Source: Pseudoalteromonas phenolica
Lineage (GTDB): Bacteria; Pseudomonadota; Gammaproteobacteria; Enterobacterales; Alteromonadaceae
Direction of reading: 5' to 3'
Length of the DNA stretch: 64,000 nucleotides
Assembly: GCF_005876835.1 (NCBI RefSeq)
Contig: NZ_PPSW01000008.1
Location: 158,016-222,015 of the forward strand
The notes under the pieces are model-generated. The model had not been told where the DNA came from. It searched no databases and saw nothing but the letters and a program-made list of their open reading frames with translations. The first letter of the stretch is position 1. The number at the start of each line of letters is the position of its first letter. The translations under genes were made by a program, and so were the position numbers. Of this stretch, positions 63,611 to 64,000 are shown piece after piece.

Positions 63611-63889
63611 ATGCTCATTCAGTATTTAGAGCATGAAGACATGATTAAAGAAAACGACATCATCGAAACACTTGAAGAGCTTGAAGCTTTCTTATTATTG
63701 GTTGAAAACGGCGGCTTAGGCCTAACTAATGTTGAAGGCGTTGCTTTAGCGACTAATAACAGTAATGGTCGACCATTTATTGCGGTATTAGATGATAAAC
63801 ACCAGCTTTTACTTGGTCATTGGGTATCGCAAGACGTTTTTGAGAATGGCAAAGACATGGTGCGTTTTGGAGTTAAGAAACGTCACTAA
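63611..63889 (+). CDS. Hypothetical protein
   Basis: 92 residues, acidic N terminus (EDMIKENDIIETLEELEAFL) and a beta-rich second half (GRPFIAVLDDKHQLLLGHWV). Soluble. ATG 63611 or ATG 63641; neither has a good ribosome site. No family recognised. Confidence 0.65.
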   Translation: MLIQYLEHEDMIKENDIIETLEELEAFLLLVENGGLGLTNVEGVALATNNSNGRPFIAVLDDKHQLLLGHWVSQDVFENGKDMVRFGVKKRH

Positions 63890-63924
63890 TTAATTTTGCT
63901 TCTAGATAAAGGGAAGTGATTTAT

Positions 63925-64000
63925 TTGTACACCAAGCCTTTTAAAATTGCTTCTCATATCAATGGCGACTTATTATTGCCGCAACTCGCAACTCGCAACT
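63925..64000 (+). CDS. Possible start of a gene cut by the window end
   Basis: From TTG 63925 an open frame YTKPFKIASHINGDLLLPQL runs off the window. GGGAAG lies 9 nt upstream. The last bases are ACTCGCA repeats. Too short to identify. Confidence 0.3.
   Translation, partial: MYTKPFKIASHINGDLLLPQLATRN

Noticed and set aside
1..64000. tRNA or rRNA genes, integrase-associated attachment sites, replication origin
   Set aside because: Looked for by eye on both strands; no cloverleaf, rRNA segment, integrase gene or origin-like iteron cluster was recognised.

Overview
The window looks like chromosome of a marine gammaproteobacterium of the Alteromonadales, most likely Pseudoalteromonas or a close relative. 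Evidence: AT-leaning DNA; an Enterobacteria-like core order (tail of probable dsbC, recJ, prfB with its programmed frameshift, lysS, then 6S RNA, ygfB, pepP, ubiH, ubiI); a gcvT-gcvH / gcvP cluster; and accessory genes typical of such bacteria (GH18 chitinase, LruC-domain protein, CadC-like regulators, NaChBac-type sodium channel). Assignment is by recognition only; no search was run.

Layout. 1-9501: housekeeping block (DNA repair, translation, 6S RNA on the minus strand, ubiquinone hydroxylases). 9502-16126: LysR regulator divergent from a half-length GcvT-like protein, then the glycine cleavage genes; gcvT and gcvH are together, gcvP is behind an intrinsic terminator. 16127-31263: accessory, repeat-rich region with a 420-bp repeat in two copies, an HUH-type transposase element and a truncated second copy, a small RAYT transposase flanked by GGGGTCAGAGT repeats, an unknown two-gene unit, a trypsin-like gene truncated by one of those repeats, and an LruC/lipoprotein pair. 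31264-40683: desaturase, small peptides, serine hydrolase, PpiC, a 95-bp tandem repeat, a NarL/DesK-type two-component system, and two copies of a MITE-like repeat. 40684-56685: ordinary chromosomal genes (HAD phosphatase, pirin with divergent LysR, AraC, metallo-beta-lactamase-like protein, CadC/TolB-like regulator, second-type peptide deformylase, voltage-gated sodium channel, cystine symporter). 56686-64000: chitinase, VC0807-family membrane protein, acyltransferase, periplasmic binding protein and several small secreted or Cys-containing peptides.

How genes work together. recJ-prfB-lysS and ygfB-pepP-ubiH-ubiI are tightly spaced units. GcvT, GcvH and GcvP make three of the four glycine cleavage proteins. 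The histidine kinase and response regulator overlap by 11 nt and form one signalling unit.

Most interesting signal: three unlinked, independently transcribed short genes (33407-33597, 59114-59293, 63304-63486) encode peptides that share a Lys-rich N-terminal leader ending in Gly-Gly or Ala-Gly, followed by unrelated Cys-containing or Pro-rich cores. They resemble precursor peptides of ribosomal natural products or double-glycine secreted peptides. One is broken by, or depends on slippage at, a run of seven A. Also notable: a start-codon-sequestering hairpin with a 14-codon leader ORF before a Cys-rich secreted protein (53079-53152).
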